Source: Paroedura picta (lineage: Eukaryota; Chordata; Lepidosauria; Squamata; Gekkonidae). Taken from it: a stretch of 64,000 nt of DNA. The translations under genes were made by a program, and so were the position numbers. The notes under the pieces were generated by a model. That model did no database searches. It was given only the letters and a program-made list of their open reading frames with translations, and was not told the DNA's origin. Position 1 is the stretch's first letter. Every line of letters starts with the position of its first letter. Location of the stretch: NCBI RefSeq assembly GCF_049243985.1, contig NC_135369.1, positions 26,706,765-26,770,764 of the forward strand, in the 5' to 3' direction. Below, in pieces: positions 52,391 to 62,722 of the stretch.

Positions 52391-52593
52391 ACTGCCGAGG
52401 GTCAACTTGAGATATTTTGTTGCTCCAAGAAAGGGGCACTTATCCGGTCTACAGGCTTGGATTGGACCTAGATAGTGGTGACACGGGCCCAAGCAGTTGG
52501 TCAGAGACGCGGCCCAGCTCCTGACACAAAGGTAGCCCCACATGGTGCTATTAGGGGAAAGCTGTGATACCAACATATCTCCCAGCTTTATTG

Positions 52594-52697
52594 TCCAGGC
52601 CAAACTGTGGCTCTCCAGATGTCCATGGACTACAATCCCCATGAGCCCCTGCCAGCCATGGACATCTGGAAAGCCACAGTTTGGCCATCCCTGGTCT
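52594..52697. mobile_element. non-autonomous hAT-like element, worn copy
   Basis: CCAGGCCAAACTGTGGCTCT and AGCCACAGTTTGGCCATCCC are inverted arms of the same family. Confidence 0.8.
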
Positions 52698-52786
52698 AGG
52701 GCTTGTACAGCCTGAGTAAAGGCTGGCTCTTTGTGACATTGATCAACAAATCTCTGCATCAGCTTCCTGCTCCTTTCTTCTCAGGC

Positions 52787-53330
52787 CTAGAATCCTAGAA
52801 TCCTAAAGTTGGAGGGGACCTCCTGGGTCATCTAGTCCAGTGGTCCCCAACCTTTCTGAGGTTGGGGACCGGCAGGGCATCGGGGTGCGGCCCGCGGGCC
52901 ACGCGGGCCACGCACACGCATCGGCTGCGCCCGCAGGCCGCGCCCGCGCATCGGGCTGCACTCGCGGGCCATGCCCGCGCATTGGGCCGTGCCCGCGGGC
53001 CATGCCCACGCGTCGGGCCGCGCCCACATGGGTGCGGCCGGCCCTGATTCCCTCTCCCCGCCCTCCCGCAGTAAGAAGCTTCCCGGGCCGCAAGCTTGCG
53101 TCCTGGGAAGTTTTTTACTGCGGGGGGGGGGGGCGGGGAGAGGGAGCCGCGGCCCGGCGCCATGGCCTTCGCGGCCCGACATCGGGCCGTGGCCCGCAGG
53201 TTGGGGACCACTGATCTAGTCCAACCCCCTGCGCCATACAGGACACTCACAACCCTATTACTGGCAGTGTGACCTGCCATCCCTTGAATCGTCACAGAAT
53301 CAGCCTGATGGCCTTCCATCCACCCTTGAT
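52787..53330 (-). repeat. CR1 LINE 3' fragment, minus orientation, split by a hAT-like element
   Basis: AGAATCCTAGAATCCTAAAG and CCTCCTGGGTCATCTAGTC before the break; ATCTAGTCCAACCCCCTGCG, CAGGACACTCACAACCCTAT and CACAGAATCAGCCTGATGG after. Confidence 0.85.
52838..53213. mobile_element. non-autonomous hAT-like element, 376 bases, perfect 8-base target duplication
   Basis: CAGTGGTCCCCAACCTTTCT at the left and GGTTGGGGACCACTG at the right. ATCTAGTC flanks both ends (52830-52837 and 53214-53221). The interior is extremely GC- and CpG-rich with diverged inverted copies of the same words. Confidence 0.95.
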
Positions 53331-53814
53331 TTTTGGCTTGGCCTTCCAAGGCCTGAAGGGCCTCCTGAGGCCAGGATCATGCCTGCTGGCTTTCCCGCGT
53401 GGTAGAATCAAAGCTGTTGCCAGAGCTTCAATCAGCAGCAAGCCCTTCTTCATGGCCTCTCAGGTGAGGCTTGGGCTTCTCTGTGGCTTTAGGAAGATCT
53501 GTCTGGTCTCTTTGAGCTGTCGTACAGCATCCCTGTAGTGTTTCCAGGGAGCTGGGAAGGGTCTCCAGTTGGGAAGGTTAGAAGTTTGCTCACGGTGGCT
53601 GAGCAGCTGCTGTGATCGTGGGATGAGGTTCCAAAGATCGTGACCAATATCGATCTCCAGGATCTAGTTGCAGAGGGGTGAGGAGGCGCAGAGCCAGTAC
53701 TTTCCCTGTCGGACTGATGAAGGCTGGCTAGAAGAGTGAAGGAGTGCTATTCGGAGGGCTTCTGTGACACGCGAGTGGCGGAAAGCCATACAAATCTAAA
53801 GTCAGGTTTCCATT

Positions 53815-53955
53815 TCACAGTTAGCAAATACAGTCTCATGAAGGGAACTCTCTCGAAAGCTTCTGCCCTGAAAACCTTGTGGGTCTCTAAAGTGCTACTG
53901 GTTTCAAGCCTACCCATTCAGCTGCAGACCAACATGGCTACCCCCTGAACCTAAA
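53815..53955. repeat. retroelement-derived repeat (GCAGACCAACATGGCTACC)
   Basis: TCTCGAAAGCTTCTGCCCTG, CTCTAAAGTGCTACTGGTTT and CAGCTGCAGACCAACATGGC. Same family as at 28.6 and 54.03 kb. Confidence 0.6.
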
Positions 53956-54024
53956 ACCAGCAGGGGAGATTCTGCCATCCCACCCCTTTCTGCAGATCAG
54001 CAGCTGCCTCACGAGAGGCAAGGA

Positions 54025-54235
54025 TAGATTCAAAGACCGTGTTGGTCTGAAGAAGCACAATAAAATCAGAGTCCAGTAGGACCTTTAAGACCAACCAAGA
54101 TTTATTCAGGGTGTGACCTTTCGAGTGCAAGCACTTTTCCTCAGACTAACACTTGCTTGCACTTGAAAGCTCACACCCTGAATAAATCTTGGTTGGTCTT
54201 CAAGGTGCTACTGGACTCTGATTTTATTGAGAGGC
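54025..54235. repeat. two copies of the same retroelement-derived repeat as an inverted pair
   Basis: AATAAAATCAGAGTCCAGTA and CAAGATTTATTCAGGGTGTG at the left mirror CACACCCTGAATAAATCTTG and TACTGGACTCTGATTTTATT at the right: an inverted repeat with arms of about 90 bases. Confidence 0.75.
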
Positions 54236-54402
54236 AAGGAGTTGGCTTGCACAGAGCTGTATGGGACCCAAGCACACTGTATCTCCTAGCACCTCCTGAG
54301 ATATGGCAGGGGGTCGTTGAGGTAAGAACACTGAGTCCATTAGCAGATAAAACAACTTGGAAAGGTTAACCCACCTTTCTTCAAACGTTCTGTTTTTCCT
54401 AG

Positions 54403-55609
54403 CCAACTGGCCCTCTTCCTCCATGCTTGCTCCAGCTGCATATCAGAGACGGCTCCGACAAGATTCGAATCCAGGATTTCTCATAAAGGCAGAAGCAGCG
54501 TTTCGAAATGCCAGCTATTTTTTCCAGATGGCCCGTAGACATCGGAATGGCCGCAGCTCAAAACCACAGAATGTACGTCTCCCTGATCAGCAGTGCCGCT
54601 TCCAAGTTAGCATTAACCTCTCCATAAACTTGTTTGAACCAGAAGTATTGAGAGCTTCCAATTCAAATGAGTCATGCAGGGCTCCCCCCATCAGTTTCTC
54701 AGCCCGCTAAGAGCTCCAGGGATAGAGCTTTCGGGACCTTTTTCCTCCCACTTATCCTGTCTACCTTGCCCCTACAGCTACTCCTTTCCCTTGGCCAAGC
54801 ATCAAGGTTCCCCAGCCAAATGGACTTGCAATTTCCTTCACACAAGCAGAACTGTTGACAAGCATTTTTTATTGCCGGCAGCTATGTTCTCTCGTCAAAT
54901 GAAATGCTTGTTGATATTCCGGTAGTTCCTTTTACTGTCATCTCCAAATTCTACCCACTGCAGAGCATAGAACTGAGGCTGAAAGACTATGATGGTGAGT
55001 TTTGTGAACTCATGATCAATGAAGTCTAGTACAGTAGCAGACCTTGAACTCAGTACTCCCACAAGGGCAGAAGAAGAGCGGGCTTTGTACCCTGATTTTG
55101 ACTACCAGGAGTCTCAAAGCGGCCTACGATCGCCTTCCCTTCCTCTCCCAACACAGACACCCTTTGAGGTAGGTGCAGCTGACAAGAGCTCTGAGAGAAC
55201 TGTGTCTGGCCCAAGGTCCCCCAGCCTGTGGAGGAGTGGGGAATCAAACTCGGGTCTCCAGATTAGAAGCTGCTGCTGTTAACCACTCCATCACAAGGAT
55301 CTCAGGTTCACAGGCCTCATTTCTCCACAAAATGCAAATTGCAGGCTTGGTTTGCTTCAGGGCAATGCTGGGAAGGGAGGTGAAGTTTAACCCTTTGATT
55401 CCTCCTTGACTGTGTTATTCAAAACTGGCTCCCTCTGCTTTCTCCTTCCCTGCCTGGTCCTGAGGCAAAAGGAACCTGAGCCTGCAATGTTCATATTATA
55501 GTCTGTCTATCTATCGCTGTCTATCTTTTCAAGCTTACTAGATTCCGAAGGTCATTGGGCAGTGAAGCACCTGGCTATGTTCACATCAAGCTGGATGACA
55601 AGAGAATAG
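54403..55609 (+). CDS. candidate exons of an unrecognised + strand gene (low support)
   Basis: Three stretches look exon-like. A: 54403-54572, acceptor after TTTTTCCTAG, open in one frame (AAYQRRLRQDSNPGFLIKAE), donor GTACGT. B: 54882-54994, acceptor after a T-rich tract, encoding YVLSSNEMLVDIPVVPFTVI and SKFYPLQSIELRLKDYD, donor GTGAGT. C: from 55542 with TAG stop at 55607-55609, phase-compatible with B (DSEGHWAVKHLAMFTSSW), followed by AATAAA at 55832. A does not join B in phase. If C starts at 55532 instead, A joins it, giving a frame with APGYVHIKLDDKRIDGEDS that stops at 55641-55643. I do not recognise the protein. It could be a pseudogene or chance. Confidence 0.3.
55068..55302 (-). repeat. 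old tRNA-derived SINE, minus orientation
   Basis: AGGAGTCTCAAAGCGGCCTA, CTTCCTCTCCCAACACAGAC and AACCACTCCATCACAAGGAT. More diverged than the other copies. Confidence 0.75.
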
Positions 55610-55831
55610 ACGGAGAAGATTCCACACCAGTTGATTCAGAATGAACCGACAACAGCCAGAGGGGAAGGAGGATGGCCCAGGACTGTATGCAGACACAGGC
55701 CGTCTCCAAAGTCTTCCAAAGGAACGGAACCACTGCCTCCCCACCAAAAGCAAGAAAGGGGAACCCAGAGATATCTTGGAGACTAACAGACCGGTTGCGG
55801 TAAAAGATTTTGTTTTGTGGATTGATGCTGC

Positions 55832-55837
55832 AATAAA
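55832..55837 (+). terminator. AATAAA, possible polyadenylation signal of the candidate gene
   Basis: It lies about 220 bases beyond the proposed stop at 55609. It has meaning only if the exons at 54.4-55.6 kb are real. Confidence 0.3.
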
Positions 55838-56371
55838 TCTGTTGTAATCAGAATCCCTTTTGGTTTTGCAGCCCCCCCCCTTGCTCCATTCCTCAGGGGA
55901 GATGAATTTCTGTGGCTGCAACAGAGTAACAGCATTTTTGGCACACGGGTGCCATCTGCTGGACAATCGAGAGGCAAACTGGCCAAGAAGCGATCCTCAT
56001 GATGGTCTGTCTGCAATCAATACTGTGCCTTTTTCTTTCAAAGCTCTGTAGAATTAATACTTGCCTACCTTACAAGATTATTGTTAGGATTACTGATATA
56101 ATGATATTCAAAGTGCGCTATGTCAAATGCAGCAAATTAAATAAATTGAGATGGTGGGTCTGACCCAGCAAAGCATCTCTTGTGCTCTTTTGTGCTGATC
56201 CCAGTCACTGCTGTGTTAGAATCATAGAGTATTGAAGGGGAGCTTCATTCTTTCCAAGTGAGGATGCAGTCCTGAGTATATTTTAGCTTGAAGCCTATAC
56301 ACACTTATCTCAGGCAGTCCTCTGCTGCAGAGCTTGTTTGCTTGGGAGCAAGGCACTTCTGTGCTCTGTTA

Positions 56372-56618
56372 TGAAGAAGAGTTGGTTCTTCCATGCCACT
56401 TCTCTCTACCAGAGGGAGTCTCAAAATGGCTTCCAATTGCCTTCCCTTTCCTATCCCCACAAGAGACACCCTTTGAGGTGGGTGAGGCTGAAACGGCCCT
56501 GATATAACTCCTCAGTCAGAACAGCTTGATCTGGTTGCATGTGGGGAAGTGCAGAATCGAACCCAGCTCACCAGATTCAAAGTCCACACTCCTAACCACT
56601 ACACCAAGCTGGCTCTCT
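56372..56618 (-). repeat. tRNA-derived SINE, minus orientation
   Basis: GAAGAAGAGTTGGTTCTTCC to CCACTACACCAAGCTGGCTC. Confidence 0.9.
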
Positions 56619-57050
56619 ATAATGTGGGTACCAGAGTACCTAGTGGAGCACTGCTGCCACAGTACCTGGGAAGAGGCAAACACGGAGCAAAGGATCTAAG
56701 CCTTTATCAGGAAGTGCCTTCTGTTCAGTGTAAACAAGATGCAAGTGAAGTTGCAGCCTGACTTAACCATGGCTCATCTATAGCAAAAGACATTTGCACA
56801 GAATTTAAAACTTGGTTGCTACCCATGCAAAGCAGCTTTATGGGCTTAATGTGCACACCAGAGATCTGAGTCCTGGCATGGGCTAACTAAATAGGCATGA
56901 CTGCGTTGCACGTGCTGCAGCACAGTTTGACCAAGGTGCTTAGCCTGCACATAATTGCTTCGCCTCGCCAACTTCATGTCTAAATTAGGCATCAGAACCC
57001 AGACTTCTGGGTGGGTATAGCAGGAGTCCCCACACTTGTTGGGCCTAATG

Positions 57051-57413
57051 CAGTGGTCCCCAACCTTTTTATCACCGGGGCCCGGTCAACGCTTGACAAT
57101 TTTACTGAGGCCCGGGGGGGGGTAGTCTTTTGCTGAGGGACGCCGCCACTGCCTGAGCCCCTGCTACACTTGCTTTCCCGCCGGCGCCCCTGACTCCCAC
57201 CGCCCGCTGGGGGGCGCTGCCAGCAGCAGTTGCGCAGTGCCATGCTGAAGGGGAGCCCCAGCCATGGCGGCTGTTGGAGAGCACCAAAGGTGAGCCGGTG
57301 GCAGAGTGGCAGGGAAGCACCTGAGGCAGCAGCTGGGGAGGAGGAGCTGCAGCCCAGTACCGACTGATCCACAGACCGGTACTGGTCCCCGGATTGGGGG
57401 TTGGGGACCACTG
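57051..57413. mobile_element. non-autonomous hAT-like element, 363 bases, perfect 8-base target duplication
   Basis: CAGTGGTCCCCAACCTTTTT to GGGGTTGGGGACCACTG. GCCTAATG flanks both ends (57043-57050 and 57414-57421). It shares termini but little interior with the 52.8 kb copy. Confidence 0.95.
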
Positions 57414-58299
57414 GCCTAATGCAACAACAAAATGGCTGCCACAAGAGGCAGAGCCAGCCACAAAATGATCATCACAGCTTAACTTCAGTGACACAGTGCA
57501 GATCTTTTGGGCTGTCGTGGCAAATGCTGTCAAAGAACATTTAGAAAAGCAGCACAGCCAATTAAATTTCCAATAGTCAAGTCAGAAGCTTTGCTGGGCA
57601 AAAGCCCTACCCACCCTCTTCCTAAAAAATACTTGGCAAATGCAAGAAAAGGTGTCAGTGGGCATCCACGGGTATTGTGCTGGGGACTCCTGTATTTGAG
57701 GAAGTAATTAATTAGGCCAAATCTTAAAATATGCAGTACCTTTGTCAGTCTTTGCATGTGAACAATTCGTGCTTCAAAAAAGCTGGTTCTATACAACTAT
57801 TTGAAAATTCCATGCTTCGATCTCAGTGTTTGCATGAAGAACTTAGATGACATCACAGTCAACACTCTGCTCCTTTTTTCAGACCTGTTGCAATGATCTT
57901 TCTTTCCTCCCTTAAACACCATTGAGGCGCCAGGTAGCCATCTAAAGTGTCCAAGAGTTACTACAGGTTTAAATCCTTTGCCATTTTGCTTTTTAAATGT
58001 TTCAGATTCTCAATATTTTATTACTTGCTCTCTTGCAGTGCTTAAATACATCTTTTTTCACAGGGAAGATGTGCTGCTTTTTTTTACTGCTTTCCATTTT
58101 AAAAAGTCAGATGTGCTGCAAAGACACTTCTTCTGATCCCCCCAAAACTTCTTTGGCTCTGCTGTTTTCAAAACAGCTTCATTCATCCATAATTCTTTAT
58201 TAATTACTTCCTGGACACGGTGCATCTGGAGGTTTTCTCAATTAGTTCCTTTTTGTGGTCATGGAGTAAGAGGACACATTCTCTTATGGACTAAAACTT

Positions 58300-59545
58300 A
58301 GTTAAAAGACAGGAAGCAAAGAATATGAATAATGGAGTTTTCACAATGGAAGGAAGGAGGCAGTGGGGTCCCCTGAGGATTGGTATTGGAGGTAGTATTG
58401 TGCAATTTGTTCATGAATTATCTGGAACTAGGGAGCTCCCCCTCACTGGCAGTCTTCAAGCAAAGGTTGGATACACACTTTTCTTGGATGCTTTAGGATG
58501 CTTAGGGCTGATCCTGCTTAGAGCAGGGGGTTGGACTAGATGGCCTGTATGGCCCCTTCCAACTCTATGATTCTATGAATTGTGCAGGAGCCAAGTTTGA
58601 AGATGACACAAAATTATTCAGAATGGTGAAAACCAAGGGTGATAGTGAAGAGCTCCAGGAGGATCACCACAAATGGGGGAAATGGACAAGAATATGGCCT
58701 ATAGAGGTTAATGTTGGTAAATAAAAGGTGCTACAAACTGGAACAGCCCCCCCCCCCCCATTTCATGAATAGGCTTGTGAGATCTGAAATTCTGAATCTG
58801 CTGGGACTGAGAGGGGAAAAAAATCTTGGGGCCATAGTGGGTAGTTCAATGAAAGTGTCATCCCATGTGCTGCACCAGTGACAAAGGCAAACTCTAGGTT
58901 AGGGATTATTAGGAAAGGGACTGAAAATAAGACTGCCACTATAATGCCCCTGTACTGATCTACGATGCAGTTCTGGTCACTGTCTCTCAGCTGCCATTGC
59001 AGAGCTGGAAAAAGTACAGAAGAGGGTAACTGAGAGGATTAGGGGATCAGAGGGAGGAAAGGCTGAAGAGTCTGGGACTTTTCAGTTTAAAAAAGAGACA
59101 ACTAAGGGGAAGCATGATATGTAATTAGGTGTGGGTTGGAGAAAACTGACAAAAAGAATTCTCTCTCCCTTCCCAAATATCAGAATTTGAAGGCGGCCAG
59201 TGAAGCTGTTGGGCAGCAGATTCAGGATAGACACAAATATTTTTTTTTACACAGAAAGTAGTTAAAATGTGGAATCTGCTACCCGGGGATGTAGTGATGG
59301 CCACAGGAGTAAACAGTTTAAAAGGGGATTGGATAGATTCATTGAAAATAAGCCCATCAGTAGCTACAAACCATGGTAATTGACGAAAGCTTCCAGGTTC
59401 AGAGGCACTAAACCTCTGAATCCCAGTGCCAGAAAGCAACATTGGGGGAAGGCCCTGGCCTCTATGCCCTGTTGCTGGCGCTTCAGAGCAACTGGACGGC
59501 CACCCTGTCAGTCAGGACGTTGGACCAGATGGGCAAGTGATTTGA
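58300..59545 (+). repeat. CR1-related LINE 3' part, split by a younger CR1 copy
   Basis: Before the break: TGTTCATGAATTATCTGGAA (NELS of the RT core). After it: GGAGCCAAGTTTGAAGATGA (KFEDDT region), AGAAGAGGGTAACTGAGAGG, GGAATCTGCTACCCGGGGAT and the 3' end TTGGACCAGATGGGCAAGTG. Broken by many changes. Confidence 0.8.
58426..58579 (+). repeat. CR1 LINE 3' end inserted in another CR1-related copy
   Basis: GGGAGCTCCCCCTCACTGGC to CTCTATGATTCTATGAA, nearly identical to the end of the CR1 at 46.3-46.5 kb, including the ATTCTATG tail. Confidence 0.92.
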
Positions 59546-59582
59546 TCCAGCAGACCTTATCTTAACAAGTGTCTCAAGGGCA

Positions 59583-59653
59583 AAGGGAGATTTGAACCCG
59601 GCAACTGCAAGTCCTAGGCCAAATGCTCTAACCACTACACCACGCTGGCCATC
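59583..59653 (-). repeat. tRNA-like SINE head fragment
   Basis: The reverse strand reads GGCCAGCGTGGTGTAGTGGT, then GCCGGGTTCAAATC. The acceptor stem does not pair, so it is not a working tRNA gene. Confidence 0.65.
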
Positions 59654-59894
59654 AATATGACTGTGACCAGTTATTTATACTGCCGACTAACCATCCACGT
59701 AGCCCTGGCCGCAAAGCTCGACTCACATAGTATCGGCTGAATTGCCACGAGTCTCTCTCTCTGCGCGCGAACACACATAACTCACTGGCTGGCACCCTTC
59801 CCCATTGCCTGTCGTTTGCTTTTATACACACACACACACACAAATAAATAAAGCAAACGGCACAGGCAGTAGTGAACGATGGCAGCCAGTGTGA

Positions 59895-60620
<726 letters not shown>

Positions 60621-61448
60621 ATTAATAGAAACGTGTTACAAGACAATCTCGTGTCAAAAATAGCTTCCGAGCCAGTATCCAACTATGTACAGCTGCAGAA
60701 ATGGCCGTAGGGTGGTGGCAGCGACCCCCGCCTAGGAACTGGGGAGGAGGGGAGGCTGGCTGGGTGGTGAATCGGCCTTTTCAAGAGAGTCCAAGCACGA
60801 CTTGCTGATGGGGATGTCCACGGTGTGGGAAAGCCAATCTCACGGAGATCCCCCACCTCGAGAGCCTTTTTGCCGCCTCCTGCCGGAACAGCCGATGATA
60901 GACCAAAGGGAGACAGAAGCCCAGGTCCTGGTGAAGGTAGCTGAGAAAGGGGCTCCAGGCAGACAGGCCTGGCTGTCTGGGTTAGGCCTTTGGTGCCTTG
61001 TGCGGCTGACTGCGAGCAGCGTGTGGAAGGGGGCTCTTGCACCCAGAAGGGGGGCTCCAAGCCAGCACCGGCTGCTGTGGCCAAAAGAGCAGCTTTGGTT
61101 TAAAAGGGCAGGGATAGGAGGGGGGCGACGGATGGGATGGGAACTTGCGGGATGGCAGCAGGGAAGGTGTCTCGGCAGATCTCTCCCACCGGAAGGAGGC
61201 ACGTGGAGTCGTCCGGTGCCTGGCAGGCTGTGGGGCGGAGGCTCCCAAGGAGCTGGAACAGGCTGGCTGCTTAGCCCCCCCTGGCAAGTCAGGCCTCTGT
61301 GCAGAAAGACAGGATCTTGTGGTAGGTGAGCTGGGGGGAATCTGTACGCCCAGGGAGATGCTGCAACAGAGAGATCTGCCTCAGGGGACTGGCAGGGGCT
61401 AACGCTGCCCTCCTTCTCCCAAGCGGCAGGGTGGGAAATGCCCACGGC

Positions 61449-62722
61449 TCATGGAGTGCGCTTCTTCCGCTGCCTATGGGACAGGTGCTTGAGGGGAGGG
61501 CAGCAGCTGCAGATGAGGGGTGCTGCAGCACCTTCCTTAGCAGATCTCCCCCCTTCCCGTACCTCGTCCACCAACACCTTGGGAGAGTTGCACAGAAAAA
61601 GCGGCTCTTCCCTCTGGCTCGTTACACTCAGCTCTGGCACTTCCAGCGGGAACTCTGGAGGAAGGGTAGAGGAGGAGAAGATGGATGGGCCAGCAGCAGT
61701 GAGATCCCCCGGGGAATTGGGGGCAAGACGTAAATGCACGTTTCCCTGTTTGAGGCACAGCATGCTTGACTGCAGGGCAGCTCCCCCATCCCCGTGCAGG
61801 AACATACCTGGCAGAGAACTCTGTGCTGGCAACTGCGAAGGCATGTACTTCCACACTTTAAGAGAAGAGTCATTGCTGCAGCCCTGAAGCCTGAGCAGAT
61901 GCTGGCCTTGGGTCTTCCTACGGATGGGGATCCGACTTGGTCGGGGGACCAGAATCTCCAGGCTGAAGGAACAGCAAGAGCAGGAACACTGGGACAACAG
62001 GCCACCAAGTCCTTACTGTCCTGCTGTTTAGGGCAACCACTGGAACTGGTCAGGCGGTAGGTAGGCCCCTATCCCTGGGGAGTTGTACACTAGTCACTCT
62101 TAGGTTCTTGAGCGTAGGGAAGGGGATGTGGGATCGCACGCCCCACCAAAAGGATGGCCCTTCCATATGGCCTGTGGCACAAAAGGGAAGTCACGTAGCT
62201 CCCTCTGTGACCCCCACTGGGCATGAATACTGGATGGCTCTCGTTATGTGTCCGTTACCTGGATGGCTCTGGTAGCTTCTCACTGTTCAGTCGCCTTGAG
62301 AGATTCTGGAGAAAGAAAGAGAAGTCAGGAGGGAGACAGCACACAAACAATGCAGCCCAAGCACTTGGCTTAGGAAGGCTCTGGGTTCTTTCAGCTGTGA
62401 AGAGCAAAGAGGTAGGTACAGGGTCAGGGGGTGGGTGGGCAGGCAGCTGGATCTTGGGGCAGGGGCAGAGAATACAAGCCAAGGCTCATGTTAGTTGGCA
62501 AATGCAGCGCTGTCCTTGGCCTGGCAACTACCTGCCCCTCGCAGATCAAGGCTACAGTACTGCTCTTGGATTCATCCAGAGGAGAGCTATCTGCAACCTG
62601 GTCTTGTAAAGCAGCCCCCACCCCCTTCTCTCCATTTACCTGGAGCAGCGCCAGGCTGCATGGTGGAGGGGCATGTAGCTCCTCTCGGGAATGCTCTGCC
62701 TTTTGCAGACCACGGCAGGCCA
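61449..62722 (-). CDS. 3' exons of an unrecognised minus-strand gene, convergent with OST4
   Basis: Seen, in transcript order: 62640-62722, 62259-62305 (47 bases), 61808-61962, 61563-61654 and a last exon 61449-61487. All have AG/GT borders, and the phases join at every step (0, 2, 1, 0). The peptide includes EELHAPPPCSLALLQ, NLSRRLNSEKLPEPS, SLEILVPRPSRIPIRRKTQG, NDSSLKVWKYMPSQLPAQSS, EFPLEVPELSVTSQREEPLF and a basic end HLSHRQRKKRTP. An alternative last exon (start 61473, stop 61399-61401) would give AAEEAHSMSRGHFPPC instead. The 3' UTR would be about 850 bases. I see no domain. By position it should be AGBL5, the human neighbour tail-to-tail with OST4, but the sequence does not match the human AGBL5 C terminus I remember. 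Upstream exons were not found in 62.7-64.0 kb. Confidence 0.5.

Noticed and set aside
59583-59653. Possible tRNA gene
   Set aside because: Box A and B words are present but the acceptor stem does not pair and the end looks like a SINE head.
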